DNA of 64,000 nt from Clostridium septicum (GCF_003606265.1 NZ_CP023671.1:2728001-2792000); one strand, 5' to 3'. Shown: positions 47,263 to 56,866, numbered from the stretch's first letter. Program-made: numbers and translations. The notes: generated from the letters alone by a model not told the origin.

Positions 47263-48279
47263 ATGAAGGATAAAAAAATAATTAATATATTAATTAGCTA
47301 TTATAAAGATAAACTAAGTATCATTATAAAATTTCTTGTTTTTATGGGAATATTTTTTCTTGTATATAGTCTATATCACTTGCCTTTAGGAGTATTTTTA
47401 TATGCAGCACTTATTGTTTCTACTTTAGCATTCTTATTTAGTTTATATGATTTTAATATTTATTATAATAAACATAATGTTTTAATTAGTGTATTAAATG
47501 AGGTAGAGTATAGTTTGGACAAGCTACCAAAAAGCAATTCATTAATTAATAAAGATTATGAAAGTATTATAGAAACACTTTATAATCATAAAACAAATTT
47601 AAAAACAAATTTAGATTTTAAGTATGAGAATACAGTTAATTACTATACAATGTGGGCTCATCAAATTAAAACTCCTATTTCAGCTTTTTCTATGATTGTT
47701 CAATCAATGGATTCATCAGTAGAAAAAAATATGATGAAGCAAGAATTATTTAAGATTAATGAATATGTAGATATGGTTTTATACTATGTAAGACTAGAAA
47801 ATCTATCTTATGATTTAAAGCTACAGGAGTATTCTCTTAAAGAGATTATAAAAGGTGCTATTAAAAAATATTCTGCAACCTTTGTATATAAAAAGATAGC
47901 TTTAGATTTAGAAGATATAACTTGTAATATTATTACTGATGAAAAGTGGATTACTTTTGTAATTGAACAAATACTATCTAATAGTTTAAAATACACAAAC
48001 AAAGGGACTATTTCTATTTATATGGACAAGGAAAGTAAAAATACTTTAGTAATTGAGGATACAGGCATAGGGATAGTAGAAGAAGATGTATCACAAATTT
48101 TTGAAAAAGGTTTTACTGGATATAATGGAAGACGTGATAAAAAATCTACAGGAATAGGGTTATATTTATGTAATGAAATAGCTACAAGACTTTCACATAA
48201 ATTATATGTTACTTCTAAAGTAGGAGTAGGAACTAAAGTTTATATTGATTTTTCAACAAATAATATAAAAATAGAATAA
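47263..48279 (+). CDS. BceS-type intramembrane-sensing histidine kinase
   Basis: The product is about 338 residues. Two TM helices (about 20-60) with almost no extracellular loop are typical of intramembrane-sensing kinases, which detect peptide through the BceAB transporter. The DHp motif is WAHQIKTPISAFSM (phospho-His in AHQIKTP). The HATPase shows QILSNSLKYTNKG, DTGIGIVEEDVSQIFEKGFTG and STGIGLYLCNEIATRL. ATG 47263 follows aggtgag, so it is preferred to GTG 47254. The BceR-type operator follows directly. Confidence 0.9.
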   Translation: MKDKKIINILISYYKDKLSIIIKFLVFMGIFFLVYSLYHLPLGVFLYAALIVSTLAFLFSLYDFNIYYNKHNVLISVLNEVEYSLDKLPKSNSLINKDYESIIETLYNHKTNLKTNLDFKYENTVNYYTMWAHQIKTPISAFSMIVQSMDSSVEKNMMKQELFKINEYVDMVLYYVRLENLSYDLKLQEYSLKEIIKGAIKKYSATFVYKKIALDLEDITCNIITDEKWITFVIEQILSNSLKYTNKGTISIYMDKESKNTLVIEDTGIGIVEEDVSQIFEKGFTGYNGRRDKKSTGIGLYLCNEIATRLSHKLYVTSKVGVGTKVYIDFSTNNIKIE

Positions 48280-48299
48280 CCTTACACAACTGTAAGGTT
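48278..48299. promoter_or_regulatory. BceR-type operator TTACA-N4-TGTAA
   Basis: TTACA (48282-48286), CAAC and TGTAA (48291-48295) form an exact match to the published consensus TNACA-N4-TGTAA for Bce-type regulators, extended to perfect 9-nt arms (aaccttaca / tgtaaggtt). It starts at the kinase stop codon. Such operators normally sit in the promoter of the transporter genes; here an IS91-type element now separates it from them. Confidence 0.75.
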
Positions 48300-48306
48300 G
48301 CAAGGG

Positions 48307-48348
48307 AGAAATGTAATGTCATGTTAAGGCAAAGCATTTCTTTTTTTA
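48307..48348 (+). terminator. Terminator-like hairpin after kinase gene
   Basis: agaaatg (48307-48313) pairs with catttct (48335-48341) and seven T residues follow. It may end the bceRS transcript, or belong to the left end of the element. Confidence 0.45.
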
Positions 48349-48372
48349 ATGTACAGGAAAGTATAAAAATTT

Positions 48373-48415
48373 TGAAGGCTGAAAGTTAGATATTATCTAG
48401 CTTTTAGCCTTCAAA
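48373..48415. repeat. Imperfect hairpin at left flank of IS91-type transposase
   Basis: ttgaaggctgaaagttaga pairs with tctagcttttagccttcaa with few mismatches, about 40 bases before the transposase ATG. It may be the origin-like end of the element or a shield against outside transcription. Confidence 0.5.
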
Positions 48416-48454
48416 TATGTTAGATTAATTAATTATAAATTAGAGGTTTAACAG

Positions 48455-49684
48455 ATGAAAAAAGGTAAGATAAAAAGAATATTAGAAGACCATTGGAAAG
48501 AGTTTGAAAAGTTATATAAAAATAAGATTAGACCTAATGTTAAAAAGGAAGTAGAAAAAGTTTTAAAGTGTAAAGATACAAAGTATGGATTTATTGAATT
48601 GAAGTGTAATAATTGTAATACTACAAAGAGAATCGGATTTACATGTAAAAGTAGATTTTGTACTTCATGTGGAAAGATTTATACGGATAATTGGATTGAT
48701 AATATGTTGGGAAATTTAATAAATGTTAGGCATAGACATATAGTTTTTACTATACCAAAAGAATTAAGAGAATTCTTTGGACTGGATAGACAAAGACTTA
48801 AGATATTGCCGAAGTGCGCAGCGAGAGCTGTTACGAGTTGGATGCATAGTTTAAATAGAAAGGAGGAATTCACACCAGGTATAGTAACTGTAATACATAC
48901 ATTTGGAAGAGATTTAAAGTGGAATCCTCATGTACATATGATGGTTACAGAAGGAGGGAGAGGAAATATAACAGAATGGAGGCATATAAGGCACATATCT
49001 TATGAATCATTAAGAAAAAGATGGCAAAAGGTTTTGTTAGATGAAATAACTTATATAAATGGAAATACAAAAGAAATTAAATTACTAAAAAATAAACTAT
49101 ATAAAGAGAAAGATAAAGGTTTTTATGTTCATGCTAAAACTGAGATAAAATCAGCGAAGACAGCAGCAAAATATGTAGGGAGATATGTGGGACGTCCTGC
49201 GATAGCGGAATCAAGGATTCTTAAATATGATGGTGAAAATGTGACTTATAAATATACTAGACATGAAGATAATAAGGTCATAGTTGAAACTGTACATGTA
49301 TATGAGTTCATAAAAAGAATAATAAGACATATTCCAGAGAAAAATTTTAAAATGATAAGATACTTTGGAATTTATTCTAGAAGAAGCAAAGGAAAATTTA
49401 ATTTTATAAAAATGATAGATGAAAAGATATTAAGTATAAGAAGATCTATAGCAACTTGGGAGAATAGAATACTGGCAATAAGTGGTGTAAATCCGTGTAA
49501 ATGTCCTAACTGTGGTAATAAAATGAGATTTCATGATATTGTATATCCTAAATATGGGTCCATGAGGGAACGGCTGAGAATTAAGATTATAGAAGAGAAT
49601 GAAGAAAAATTAGAAAAGGCTATAGAAAATTATGCTATTACTAAACGTATATTAAGTGGTAAAATAATTCCGAAAACAACTTAG
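48455..49684 (+). CDS. IS91-family transposase (HUH/Y2)
   Basis: This 409-residue protein has an N-terminal zinc-binding region (CNNCNTTKRIGFTCKSRFCTSCGK, residues about 49-73). The HUH metal motif is His159-Val-His161 in WNPHVHMMV. The twin tyrosines are Tyr240 and Tyr244 in AKYVGRYVGRPA, in the IS91 Y2 arrangement. A C-terminal zinc motif follows in NPCKCPNCGNKM. It nicks one strand at the element end and attaches covalently to it. Length and motif order are typical of full-length enzymes, so it may be active. Confidence 0.9.
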   Translation: MKKGKIKRILEDHWKEFEKLYKNKIRPNVKKEVEKVLKCKDTKYGFIELKCNNCNTTKRIGFTCKSRFCTSCGKIYTDNWIDNMLGNLINVRHRHIVFTIPKELREFFGLDRQRLKILPKCAARAVTSWMHSLNRKEEFTPGIVTVIHTFGRDLKWNPHVHMMVTEGGRGNITEWRHIRHISYESLRKRWQKVLLDEITYINGNTKEIKLLKNKLYKEKDKGFYVHAKTEIKSAKTAAKYVGRYVGRPAIAESRILKYDGENVTYKYTRHEDNKVIVETVHVYEFIKRIIRHIPEKNFKMIRYFGIYSRRSKGKFNFIKMIDEKILSIRRSIATWENRILAISGVNPCKCPNCGNKMRFHDIVYPKYGSMRERLRIKIIEENEEKLEKAIENYAITKRILSGKIIPKTT

Positions 49685-49698
49685 TTGGAGGAAGTAAG

Positions 49699-49890
49699 AT
49701 GAAAACAGAGGAAATATTATATATTTGTACTATTTGCGGAGCTAAAGAAAATATTCCTAAAGAAGTAGTTGAATATTTTGATGAAATGGATCAAAGCAAT
49801 GTTGATGAACCACCATGCTTTTCATGTGAAAAGTGCGGAGGAGTAATGAGGCCTAAAGAGTATACTGGAGTATATGGAATAAAGTATTAA
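49699..49890 (+). CDS. Small zinc-ribbon protein, IS-associated
   Basis: This 63-residue protein has two CxxC pairs (CTICG and CFSCEKCGG), so it probably binds one zinc. It starts 14 bases after the transposase stop behind ggagg, so it is co-transcribed. It may help transposition or be a passenger; no specific family is recognised. Confidence 0.65.
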   Translation: MKTEEILYICTICGAKENIPKEVVEYFDEMDQSNVDEPPCFSCEKCGGVMRPKEYTGVYGIKY

Positions 49891-49906
49891 TTAATAGGAA
49901 AAATAT

Positions 49907-49986
49907 AGCATAGAACAGATATCGGTTCTATGCTTCTTAAGGTACTTAAAATTAAATTCCCGAAGGGAGCGTGGCGAAAGCCACTT
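49907..49986. repeat. Hairpins at right flank of IS91-type element
   Basis: The first hairpin has arms 49907-49916 and 49925-49934. The second is 49971-49984 (gtggc, gaaa loop, gccac) with a T6 tail. The second could serve as the replication terminus of the element and as a transcription terminator. Confidence 0.55.
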
Positions 49987-50054
49987 TTTTATTATAATTA
50001 AATCATAGAAAATAAATGAAATTAAAAACTTAAGAGAGTTTTGGAGGTATAAAT

Positions 50055-50837
50055 ATGGCAATATTAGAAATTAAAAATTTAAAAAAAGTATATAGTACAA
50101 GATTTAGTGGGAATAAGGTAGAAGCCTTAAGGGATATTTCTTTTTCAGTAGAAAATGGTGAGTATATAGCTATAATGGGTGAATCAGGATCAGGTAAAAC
50201 AACACTTTTAAATATATTAGCTTCTTTAGATAAATCAACTAGTGGAGAAGTTTTATTAAAGGGAAAAAATATAACTAGCATAAAGGAAAAAGATATGGCA
50301 GCCTTTCGTAGAAATCACCTTGGATATGTCTTTCAAGATTTTAATTTATTAGATACATTTTCCTTAAAGGACAACATTTTTTTACCATTAGTATTAGCAG
50401 GTAAAAAGTATAAAGAAATGGAAGAAAGGTTAAAGCCTATTGTAGATATGATAGGAATAGAGGATTTATTAGAAAAATATCCATATGAAGTATCAGGTGG
50501 ACAAAAGCAAAGAGTTGCTATAGCAAGAGCTATAATATCAAGTCCAGAATTATTACTTGCAGATGAACCAACAGGATCTTTAGATTCAAAAACAACAGCA
50601 GAAATATTAGATTTATTTTCTAATGTTAATAAATTAGGTCAAACAATTCTTATGGTAACTCATAGTACTTTAGCAGCTAGTCATGCAAGTCGTGTGTTAT
50701 TTATTAAAGATGGAAAGATATTTAATCAAATATATAGGGGCTCTATGAATAATGAGAAGATGTATGAAAAAATATCTGATACCCTTACTATACTTGCTAC
50801 AGGAGGAAGTAATAATGAAAAATTCAATGTACTTTAA
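50055..50837 (+). CDS. BceA-type ABC transporter ATP-binding protein
   Basis: This 260-residue ATPase has Walker A GESGSGKTT, Q-loop YVFQDFNLLDTFSLKDNIFL, signature VSGGQKQRVAIARA, Walker B LLLADEPTGSLDSKT and switch His in MVTHSTLAASHASRVLFIKDG. The LDTFSLKDNIFLPL segment is typical of BceA-type proteins. The next gene overlaps its end by 23 bases. Together they form the resistance transporter and sensory partner of the BceS-type kinase upstream. A ttggaggta ribosome site precedes the ATG, and a tataat at 49993-49998 could now drive it. Confidence 0.9.
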   Translation: MAILEIKNLKKVYSTRFSGNKVEALRDISFSVENGEYIAIMGESGSGKTTLLNILASLDKSTSGEVLLKGKNITSIKEKDMAAFRRNHLGYVFQDFNLLDTFSLKDNIFLPLVLAGKKYKEMEERLKPIVDMIGIEDLLEKYPYEVSGGQKQRVAIARAIISSPELLLADEPTGSLDSKTTAEILDLFSNVNKLGQTILMVTHSTLAASHASRVLFIKDGKIFNQIYRGSMNNEKMYEKISDTLTILATGGSNNEKFNVL

Positions 50838-52797
50838 TATAGCAAATAATAATTTGCGAAAAAATAAAAAGACATATATTCCTTATATATTGGCATGTAT
50901 AGGTACAATAATGATGTTTTACATTATGAATTGTATAGCTACAAATGAAGGTTTAGACTATGTAAGAGGAGCAGGTTCATTAAAAATACTTCTTGGTATT
51001 GGAGTTAAAATTATAGGTTTATTTTCAATTATATTTTTATTTTATACAAATAGCTTTTTGATTAAAAGAAGAAAAAAGGAAATAGGACTTTATAATGTTT
51101 TAGGAATGGAAAAGAAGCATATCGGTAAAATTCTAACAATTGAAACTTTAATGATAGGTTTTGGAAGCTTAATTATAGGAATTATTTTAGGGACTATATT
51201 AGGAAAGCTATTATTTCTAATATTAATCAATTTATTAAAGGTTAATATTAATCTTTCAAGTACATTTTCTATATCATTAGCTTCAATAAAAAACACATTA
51301 TTTTTATTTATTCCTATTTTTGCAGTAGTGTTACTTCAAAATATAATAATGGTTAAAGTAAATAATCCAATAGAGCTTTTAAAAGGTGGAGAAAAAGGTG
51401 AAAAGGAACCAAAGGCATCTTTGATTTTAACAATATGTGCTTTTGGATTTCTAATAGTAGGGTACACAATGGCAAGTACAGTAGATAAGCCTTTAAAGGC
51501 ACTTTCAATAGTATTTATAGCAATTATACTTGTAATTCTAGGAACTTACAGTTTATTTACAAGTGGAAGTATTGCAATTTTAAAATTATTAAAGAAGAAT
51601 AAAAGCTTCTATTATAAATCAAAAAACTTCATATCAGTATCAGGTATGATTTATCGTATGAAGCAAAATGCAGTAGGACTTGCTAGTATATGTATATTAT
51701 GCACAGCAGTATTAATTACAATATCTACAACAGTTTCTTTATATGCAGGTCAAGATGGAAGCTTAAAAATTGCATATCCATATGAGACACAAATAAAGAT
51801 TCCAGCTTCAGAAAAAGAACTTTATACTAAAATTAGTGAGGGTTTAGAAAATAAAGCTAGTGACCACAACGTAAAGATAATTGATTTAAAGGAATTTAAT
51901 AATTTTAATTTAATGGTAAAGGCTGATGGTGAAAATTTTAAATCAGCAATAGAAGAAAAAAGTTCTGGAATTGGAGATATTAGTGTTATTCAATTTTATT
52001 TATTAGATGATTACAATAAAATTGAAAATAAAAATATAGAATTAAAGGATGATGAAGCTTTAATATTCTCTATATCAAAGGAGTATAATAGTGATTCAAT
52101 AGTCATTAATGATAATAAATTTAAAATAGCTAAAAATTTAGATAGCTTTAAGGTAGTTAATAAAAATGAAAATAATATAACTGATGAGTACTGTCTAGTA
52201 CTTAAAAATCAACAAGTGATAGAAAATGTATGTAAAGATGCATCAGATAAAGGAGTATTATTTTCAACACATGAAATTAAATTTAATTTAGATGGAATTA
52301 AAGAAGATAAAATAAAATTTTGTGAATCAATAAGTAGTAATTTAACAAATAACAAATTAGCAAATATTAGTAATATTGATATAGATAGAAAAGATTTTTA
52401 TGTTGTAAATGGAGGATTTATATTTTTAGGTAGCTTTTTAGGATTATTATTTATCTTAGCAACTGTATTAATTATTTATTATAAACAAATATCAGAAGGA
52501 TATGATGATAGCGATAGATTCCAAATCATGAAAAAGGTCGGTATGAGCAAAGAAGAGCTTAAAAAAGTTATTAATAAACAAGTACTTATGGTATTCTTTT
52601 TCCCAGTAGGAATAGCACTAATTCATACAGCTTTTGCATTTAAACCAATATCAAAACTACTAGGGTTATTTGGACTATTTGATATAAATATATTTTTAAT
52701 AGTAACGATAATAATAGCTATAGTATTTATTATACTTTACGTAATTGTATATGCAATTACATCAAATGTTTATTATAAAGTAGTACAACAAGAATAA
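50815..52797 (+). CDS. BceB-type ABC transporter permease
   Basis: The product is about 660 residues. It has FtsX-like TM blocks at the N-terminus, middle and end, ten helices in total by my count, and a large extracellular domain (about 330-535), which in BceB proteins binds peptide antibiotics. SFLIKRRKKEIGLYNVLGMEKKHIGKI and MKKVGMSKEELKKVINKQVL are the paired coupling motifs. I use ATG 50815 because aggagg at 50801-50806 lies just before it; an ATG at 50752 lies inside bceA. It likely confers resistance to a lipid II-cycle inhibitor. Confidence 0.9.
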   Translation: MKNSMYFNIANNNLRKNKKTYIPYILACIGTIMMFYIMNCIATNEGLDYVRGAGSLKILLGIGVKIIGLFSIIFLFYTNSFLIKRRKKEIGLYNVLGMEKKHIGKILTIETLMIGFGSLIIGIILGTILGKLLFLILINLLKVNINLSSTFSISLASIKNTLFLFIPIFAVVLLQNIIMVKVNNPIELLKGGEKGEKEPKASLILTICAFGFLIVGYTMASTVDKPLKALSIVFIAIILVILGTYSLFTSGSIAILKLLKKNKSFYYKSKNFISVSGMIYRMKQNAVGLASICILCTAVLITISTTVSLYAGQDGSLKIAYPYETQIKIPASEKELYTKISEGLENKASDHNVKIIDLKEFNNFNLMVKADGENFKSAIEEKSSGIGDISVIQFYLLDDYNKIENKNIELKDDEALIFSISKEYNSDSIVINDNKFKIAKNLDSFKVVNKNENNITDEYCLVLKNQQVIENVCKDASDKGVLFSTHEIKFNLDGIKEDKIKFCESISSNLTNNKLANISNIDIDRKDFYVVNGGFIFLGSFLGLLFILATVLIIYYKQISEGYDDSDRFQIMKKVGMSKEELKKVINKQVLMVFFFPVGIALIHTAFAFKPISKLLGLFGLFDINIFLIVTIIIAIVFIILYVIVYAITSNVYYKVVQQE

Positions 52798-52980
52798 TAA
52801 TATTATATAGATGTTTAAATATAGTGTAGGAGAGTTTTAATATAATTAGAAGATTTAAAGAAAGTAATGTGAAAATACTAACCCCAGAATATCAGGGTAA
52901 AGGTAGTAGAAGAAAAATAATCAATTTTCCATTGGAAGTTACCATAGTTATTTACTATCTATTATTATTATAATTATAAG

Positions 52981-53030
52981 CTAAAACCCTAAAATCTAAT
53001 GTTTATAAAACTTAGCTTTTAGGGTTTTAG
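52981..53030. terminator. Terminator after bceAB (bidirectional)
   Basis: ctaaaaccctaaaa (52981-52994) pairs with ttttagggttttag (53017-53030), perfect over 14 bp. It lies between the bceB end and the convergent beta-propeller gene. Confidence 0.75.
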
Positions 53031-53040
53031 TAATAAAAAT

Positions 53041-54015
53041 TTATTTTATAATATAAATTGAGTTGATAGGCTTGTCATCAATTACGCCTTTAATATAAAC
53101 TTTATTTCCCCATAATTTATATGGATTAATATAATATTGTTTTTCATACAGAAAATCATTTGGTATAATTTCTATAAATTCTTTCCTTTTAATATCATAA
53201 ACAAGGTTATTTCCGTAACAATCTTGAGACCAAATTAGAAAGTCTTTATTCATTTCAGGATTACCTTTAATATTTTCTATATAATCTTTGTTTGGAATAG
53301 TATTTTGGTTTATTACGCTATCAATATTTTTATTATTTAAATCATAGATAGCTATTTCAGAATAGAAAAAGTGATCTTTAAAAATTTTGACTAAAGCAAT
53401 TTTGTTATTAAAGATGTAAGGAGAATAATAGAAGCATTCATCATCAATTTTAAAGCTATCCTTTAGTTCAGATTTTATATCATAAGTATATATATTATAA
53501 TTTTCATATGAAAAGTTATACTTAGGAAATTCAGTGCTAGGTAATTCAAATAATTTATTCCAAACAATTAGTCCATTATCCATAGATAAATTCCCAATAT
53601 TTTCATTTGGAATATTAGTGACTGTTTCTAATGTTTTATGTTCATTTTTATTTAAATCATATAATACTATATCTAATAATACGGAGCCATTTTCTTGATA
53701 AGGTTTTTTATAAATTAAAATATCATCTTCTATAATAATACTATCAGGAATAGTAGAGTATTTATATATTAATATTGGTAGCAAAGTTACTTTTATCAAT
53801 TAAATTTTTAGTTTTAGTTTCCATATTATATGAAATTAAATTCCAATCATATGGGAAATTTGTAGGATTAATAATTTCTGATTTATGTTCAACCCAAACT
53901 ATCCATTTATCATTACATACAATTGTATCTAAAAATTTATCTTCTGAGTGTACGGATGTTAATACATCGTAATCTTTTTCTAATGAATTGTATAGAAATA
54001 AATCTTTTTTATTTA
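53041..54015 (-). pseudogene. TolB-like beta-propeller protein, frameshifted and 5'-truncated
   Basis: The 3' part (53041 to about 53785) reads as repeated blades: IIIEDDILIYKKPYQENGSV, LDIVLYDLNKNEHKTLETVT, LSMDNGLIVWNKLF, IAIYDLNNKNID and KDFLIWSQDCYGNNLVYDIK. In another frame the blades continue upstream: LFLYNSLEKDYDVLTSVHSE, CNDKWIVWVEHKSEIINPTN and NLISYNMETKTKNLIDKSNF, joining at a TA repeat near 53765. The 5' end is not recognisable. Such propellers are usually extracytoplasmic; no enzyme motif is visible. Confidence 0.6.
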
Positions 54016-54134
54016 AATTTTATAGTTTTAAGCTAATAAGTAGCAGTTTGCTTTATTATTTTCTTCTGTTTTTTAGGGTAAAGATATCTTTAGAATTATT
54101 TCCTAATTTCATAACTGATTAATCTAAATTAATT

Positions 54135-55292
54135 TTATATAAAATGTTTAATGGTTACAACTGTATTATTTTTAATATAAACTCTAGGTGCTCTTCTACC
54201 AATTAAGCAAAGAACTTCATAATTAATTGTGCCTAATAGGTTTGCCATATCATCAGCATCAAATTTTATATTTTTATCACTTCCTAAAAGAATAACTTCA
54301 TCATTTAAATTAACATCTTTTAAGTCAGTTATATCAACCATACATTGATCCATACATACATTTCCGATTATAGGAGCAAATTGACCATTTATAATTACCT
54401 TTCCTTTATTAGATAATTCTCTAGAATAACCATCAGCATATCCAACAGGAATAGTAGCAATTATACTTTTTCTCTTAGTTTCAAAAGTTTTACCATAACC
54501 TATAAAAGTTCCTTTATCAACTTCTTTAATATGAACTATATTAGTTTTCCAAGTTAATACCGGCTTCAAATCAAAAGCATCTTTAATTACTTCATCAGAA
54601 GGGTAGTAGCCATATTGAATAATTCCAGGACGTACATTATCAAAATGCGCATTTGGCATATCTATAATAGCAGCACTATTAGAAAGATTTTTATCTCCAA
54701 TTGTTATATTATTTTTTTCTAATTCTTTTATAAAATTTTTATAATTTTCTAATTGAAAGTTAGAATATGATTTATCTTTATAATCAGAAGTTGAAAAGTG
54801 AGAGAAAGTACTTTTAATTTTTAAGTTAGGAAGTTTAGAAATTAAAGCTATTTCTTCTATACTTTTAGATGAAGGTAAAAATCCTATTCTGCCCATTCCA
54901 GTATCTAAAGCTATATGTATATTAATTATTTTATTACTTTCTTTAGCCTTATTATTTAAGGTATAAGCAAAATCTAATGAAGATACAGTAGGTTCCATAT
55001 TGTAATTAATAATTGCCTCTATTGCAAGCTCTTCACTAACTCCAAGTATCATTATGGGAGCATCTATATTTGCTTCTCTAAGCTCAATTCCTTCAACAAT
55101 ATTAGCAACAGCTAATGAAGATGCTCCGTTTTCTATTAATGCTTTAGAAATTTCTACTGCGCCATGACCATAAGCATTAGCTTTAACTATTCCTATTAAT
55201 TTACTATTACCTATATGTGATTTTATTTTATTAAGATTATATATAAAATTATCTAAATTAATTTCTGCCCAAAATGGATGTAATAAATTCAT
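54135..55292 (-). CDS. alr: Alanine racemase
   Basis: This 385-residue PLP enzyme converts L- to D-alanine for peptidoglycan. The cofactor lysine is Lys37 in IGIVKANAYGHGAVEISKAL. The second-base Tyr motif is PVGYADGYSREL, and the dimer motif CMDQCMVDIT and C-terminal RAPRVY are present. Length and motif order are standard. It is divergent from a MocR regulator, an arrangement that suggests PLP- or D-alanine-linked control of this copy. Confidence 0.95.
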   Translation of the reverse strand: MNLLHPFWAEINLDNFIYNLNKIKSHIGNSKLIGIVKANAYGHGAVEISKALIENGASSLAVANIVEGIELREANIDAPIMILGVSEELAIEAIINYNMEPTVSSLDFAYTLNNKAKESNKIINIHIALDTGMGRIGFLPSSKSIEEIALISKLPNLKIKSTFSHFSTSDYKDKSYSNFQLENYKNFIKELEKNNITIGDKNLSNSAAIIDMPNAHFDNVRPGIIQYGYYPSDEVIKDAFDLKPVLTWKTNIVHIKEVDKGTFIGYGKTFETKRKSIIATIPVGYADGYSRELSNKGKVIINGQFAPIIGNVCMDQCMVDITDLKDVNLNDEVILLGSDKNIKFDADDMANLLGTINYEVLCLIGRRAPRVYIKNNTVVTIKHFI

Positions 55293-55350
55293 TTTATAAT
55301 ACTCCTTATCAAAACTTGAGTTTTATTATTTTCATTGATATGATTATAAC

Positions 55351-55402
55351 AAAAAACTGAATAGGTTATAAGTATCAGTTTTTTAATATTTTATGGTATC
55401 AG
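55351..55402. promoter_or_regulatory. Repeats between alr and MocR regulator (probable operator)
   Basis: The inverted repeat aaaaaactga (55351-55360) / tcagtttttt (55375-55384) is perfect. The heptamer gtatcag occurs at 55372-55378 and again at 55396-55402 as a direct repeat 24 bases apart. MocR regulators often bind direct repeats in divergent promoters. Confidence 0.5.
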
Positions 55403-55417
55403 ATTGGAGATCGAGTT

Positions 55418-56818
55418 ATGGATGTTATAACTATAAATTTAAGTAATAATGATAATATTCCTTTATATGAGCAATTATATAACTATATAAAAAATGAAAT
55501 ACAGCAAGGTAAGATAGTTTCAAACACAAAGTTACCATCAAAAAGAAAGCTTGCTAAACATCTTCAAATTAGTTTAAATACTATTGAAAGTGCATATGAG
55601 CAATTAATGGCAGAAGGTTATATATATTCAAAGCCTAAAAAAGGATTTTTTGTTTCAGAACTAGATGGAGTAATACAAATAAAAAATTCAAAAGCCTATA
55701 TTAATATAGATAGTAATAAAGAAAAAGTTAATTATAAATATGAATTTTTATCAAGTAGAGTAGATTTAGATAGTTTTCCTTATGAAGTATGGAGGAAGAT
55801 ATCTAAAGATATTATTGATATAGAAAGTAGAGAGTTCCTTCAAATAGGGCATTCACAAGGGGAATTAAACTTAAGAGAAGCCATTGCTAAATACTTGTAT
55901 TTTTCAAGAGGTGTGGCATGTCATCCAAATCAAATTGTAATAGGAGCAGGAACAGAATATTTACTTCAAGTTCTTATTAATATAATAGGAAGAGATAATA
56001 GTTATGGTATGGAGAATCCAGGATATTTTAAAATAAAGCGTATTTTAAATACTTATGGAATATGGGCTAACGGAATAGAATTAGATAATTATGGAGTAAA
56101 TATAGAAAAGTTAAATGAAAGTTCTGTAAATATAATGCATATAACACCATCCCATCAATTTCCACTTGGAATAGTTATGCCAATTAAAAGAAGAATGCAG
56201 TTACTTACTTGGGCAAATGAAGGGGAAAATAGATATATAATAGAAGATGATTATGATAGTGAATTTAGATTCGGTGGAAAGCCGATTCCAGCATTGCAAA
56301 GTTTGGATAATAATGGAAGGGTAATTTACTTAGGTACTTTTTCAAAATGTTTGGCTCCATCTATGAGAATTGGATATATGGTTCTTCCAGAAAGCCTTTT
56401 GGAAAAATATAAAAAGCAATTTAGTTTTTATGCTTGCACAGTATCTAGATTAGATCAACAAATATTGTTTAAGTTTATAGAAAAAGATTATTTTGAAAAG
56501 CACTTAAATAAAATGAGAAATATATATAAAAAGAAAAGAGAAAAATTAGTTTCTTTAATAAAAAATCATTTAAATTATACTGAGATAATAGGAACTAATG
56601 CAGGGTTACATCTGTTATTAAAAGTTAATAATGGAATGGTAGAAAGTGAGTTAATAAAAAATGCAAAAAATAAAGGAGTTAAAGTTTTAGGGTTATCAAA
56701 TTCTTATATGAATAGAGAAGAATGTGAAAAAAAAGCCACCATATTTTTAGGTTATGCCAGCTTAAGAGAAGAAGAACTTGAAGATGCTATATTATTATTA
56801 AAAAGTGCATGGGAGTAA
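55418..56818 (+). CDS. MocR/PdxR-type GntR regulator with aminotransferase-fold domain
   Basis: This 466-residue protein has a GntR winged helix (about 1-75: PLYEQLYNYIKNEIQQGKIV, LPSKRKLAKHLQISLNTIES, AYEQLMAEGYIYSKPKKGFF) fused to a class-I aminotransferase-like domain. The PLP-binding elements GAGTEYLLQVL, HITPSHQFPLG, EDDYDSEFRF and the lysine segment YLGTFSKCLAPSMRIGYM are present. Divergent placement from alr points to control of alanine racemase, by analogy with MocR regulators of vitamin B6 and D-amino-acid genes. Confidence 0.9.
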   Translation: MDVITINLSNNDNIPLYEQLYNYIKNEIQQGKIVSNTKLPSKRKLAKHLQISLNTIESAYEQLMAEGYIYSKPKKGFFVSELDGVIQIKNSKAYINIDSNKEKVNYKYEFLSSRVDLDSFPYEVWRKISKDIIDIESREFLQIGHSQGELNLREAIAKYLYFSRGVACHPNQIVIGAGTEYLLQVLINIIGRDNSYGMENPGYFKIKRILNTYGIWANGIELDNYGVNIEKLNESSVNIMHITPSHQFPLGIVMPIKRRMQLLTWANEGENRYIIEDDYDSEFRFGGKPIPALQSLDNNGRVIYLGTFSKCLAPSMRIGYMVLPESLLEKYKKQFSFYACTVSRLDQQILFKFIEKDYFEKHLNKMRNIYKKKREKLVSLIKNHLNYTEIIGTNAGLHLLLKVNNGMVESELIKNAKNKGVKVLGLSNSYMNREECEKKATIFLGYASLREEELEDAILLLKSAWE

Positions 56819-56821
56819 TTT

Positions 56822-56866
56822 AAAGAAGTTATATCAGAAGTTATTATGTTATAACTTCTTTTTTAA
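56822..56866 (+). terminator. Terminator after MocR regulator
   Basis: aaagaagttat (56822 onwards) pairs with ataacttctttt, with a T-run. Confidence 0.6.

Larger units (their letters stand above)
48300..49986 (+). mobile_element. IS91-family insertion element (approximate ends)
   Basis: The element consists of a Y2/HUH transposase gene, a small zinc-finger gene and structured flanks. A hairpin lies at 48373-48415 on the left. On the right are a hairpin at 49907-49934 (agcatagaac / gttctatgct) and a gtggc-gaaa-gccac hairpin at 49971-49984 with T tail, as IS91-type termini carry. IS91 elements move by rolling-circle transposition and make no inverted repeats or target duplication, so the exact ends cannot be fixed by eye. 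It sits between kinase and transporter genes of one module. Confidence 0.65.
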
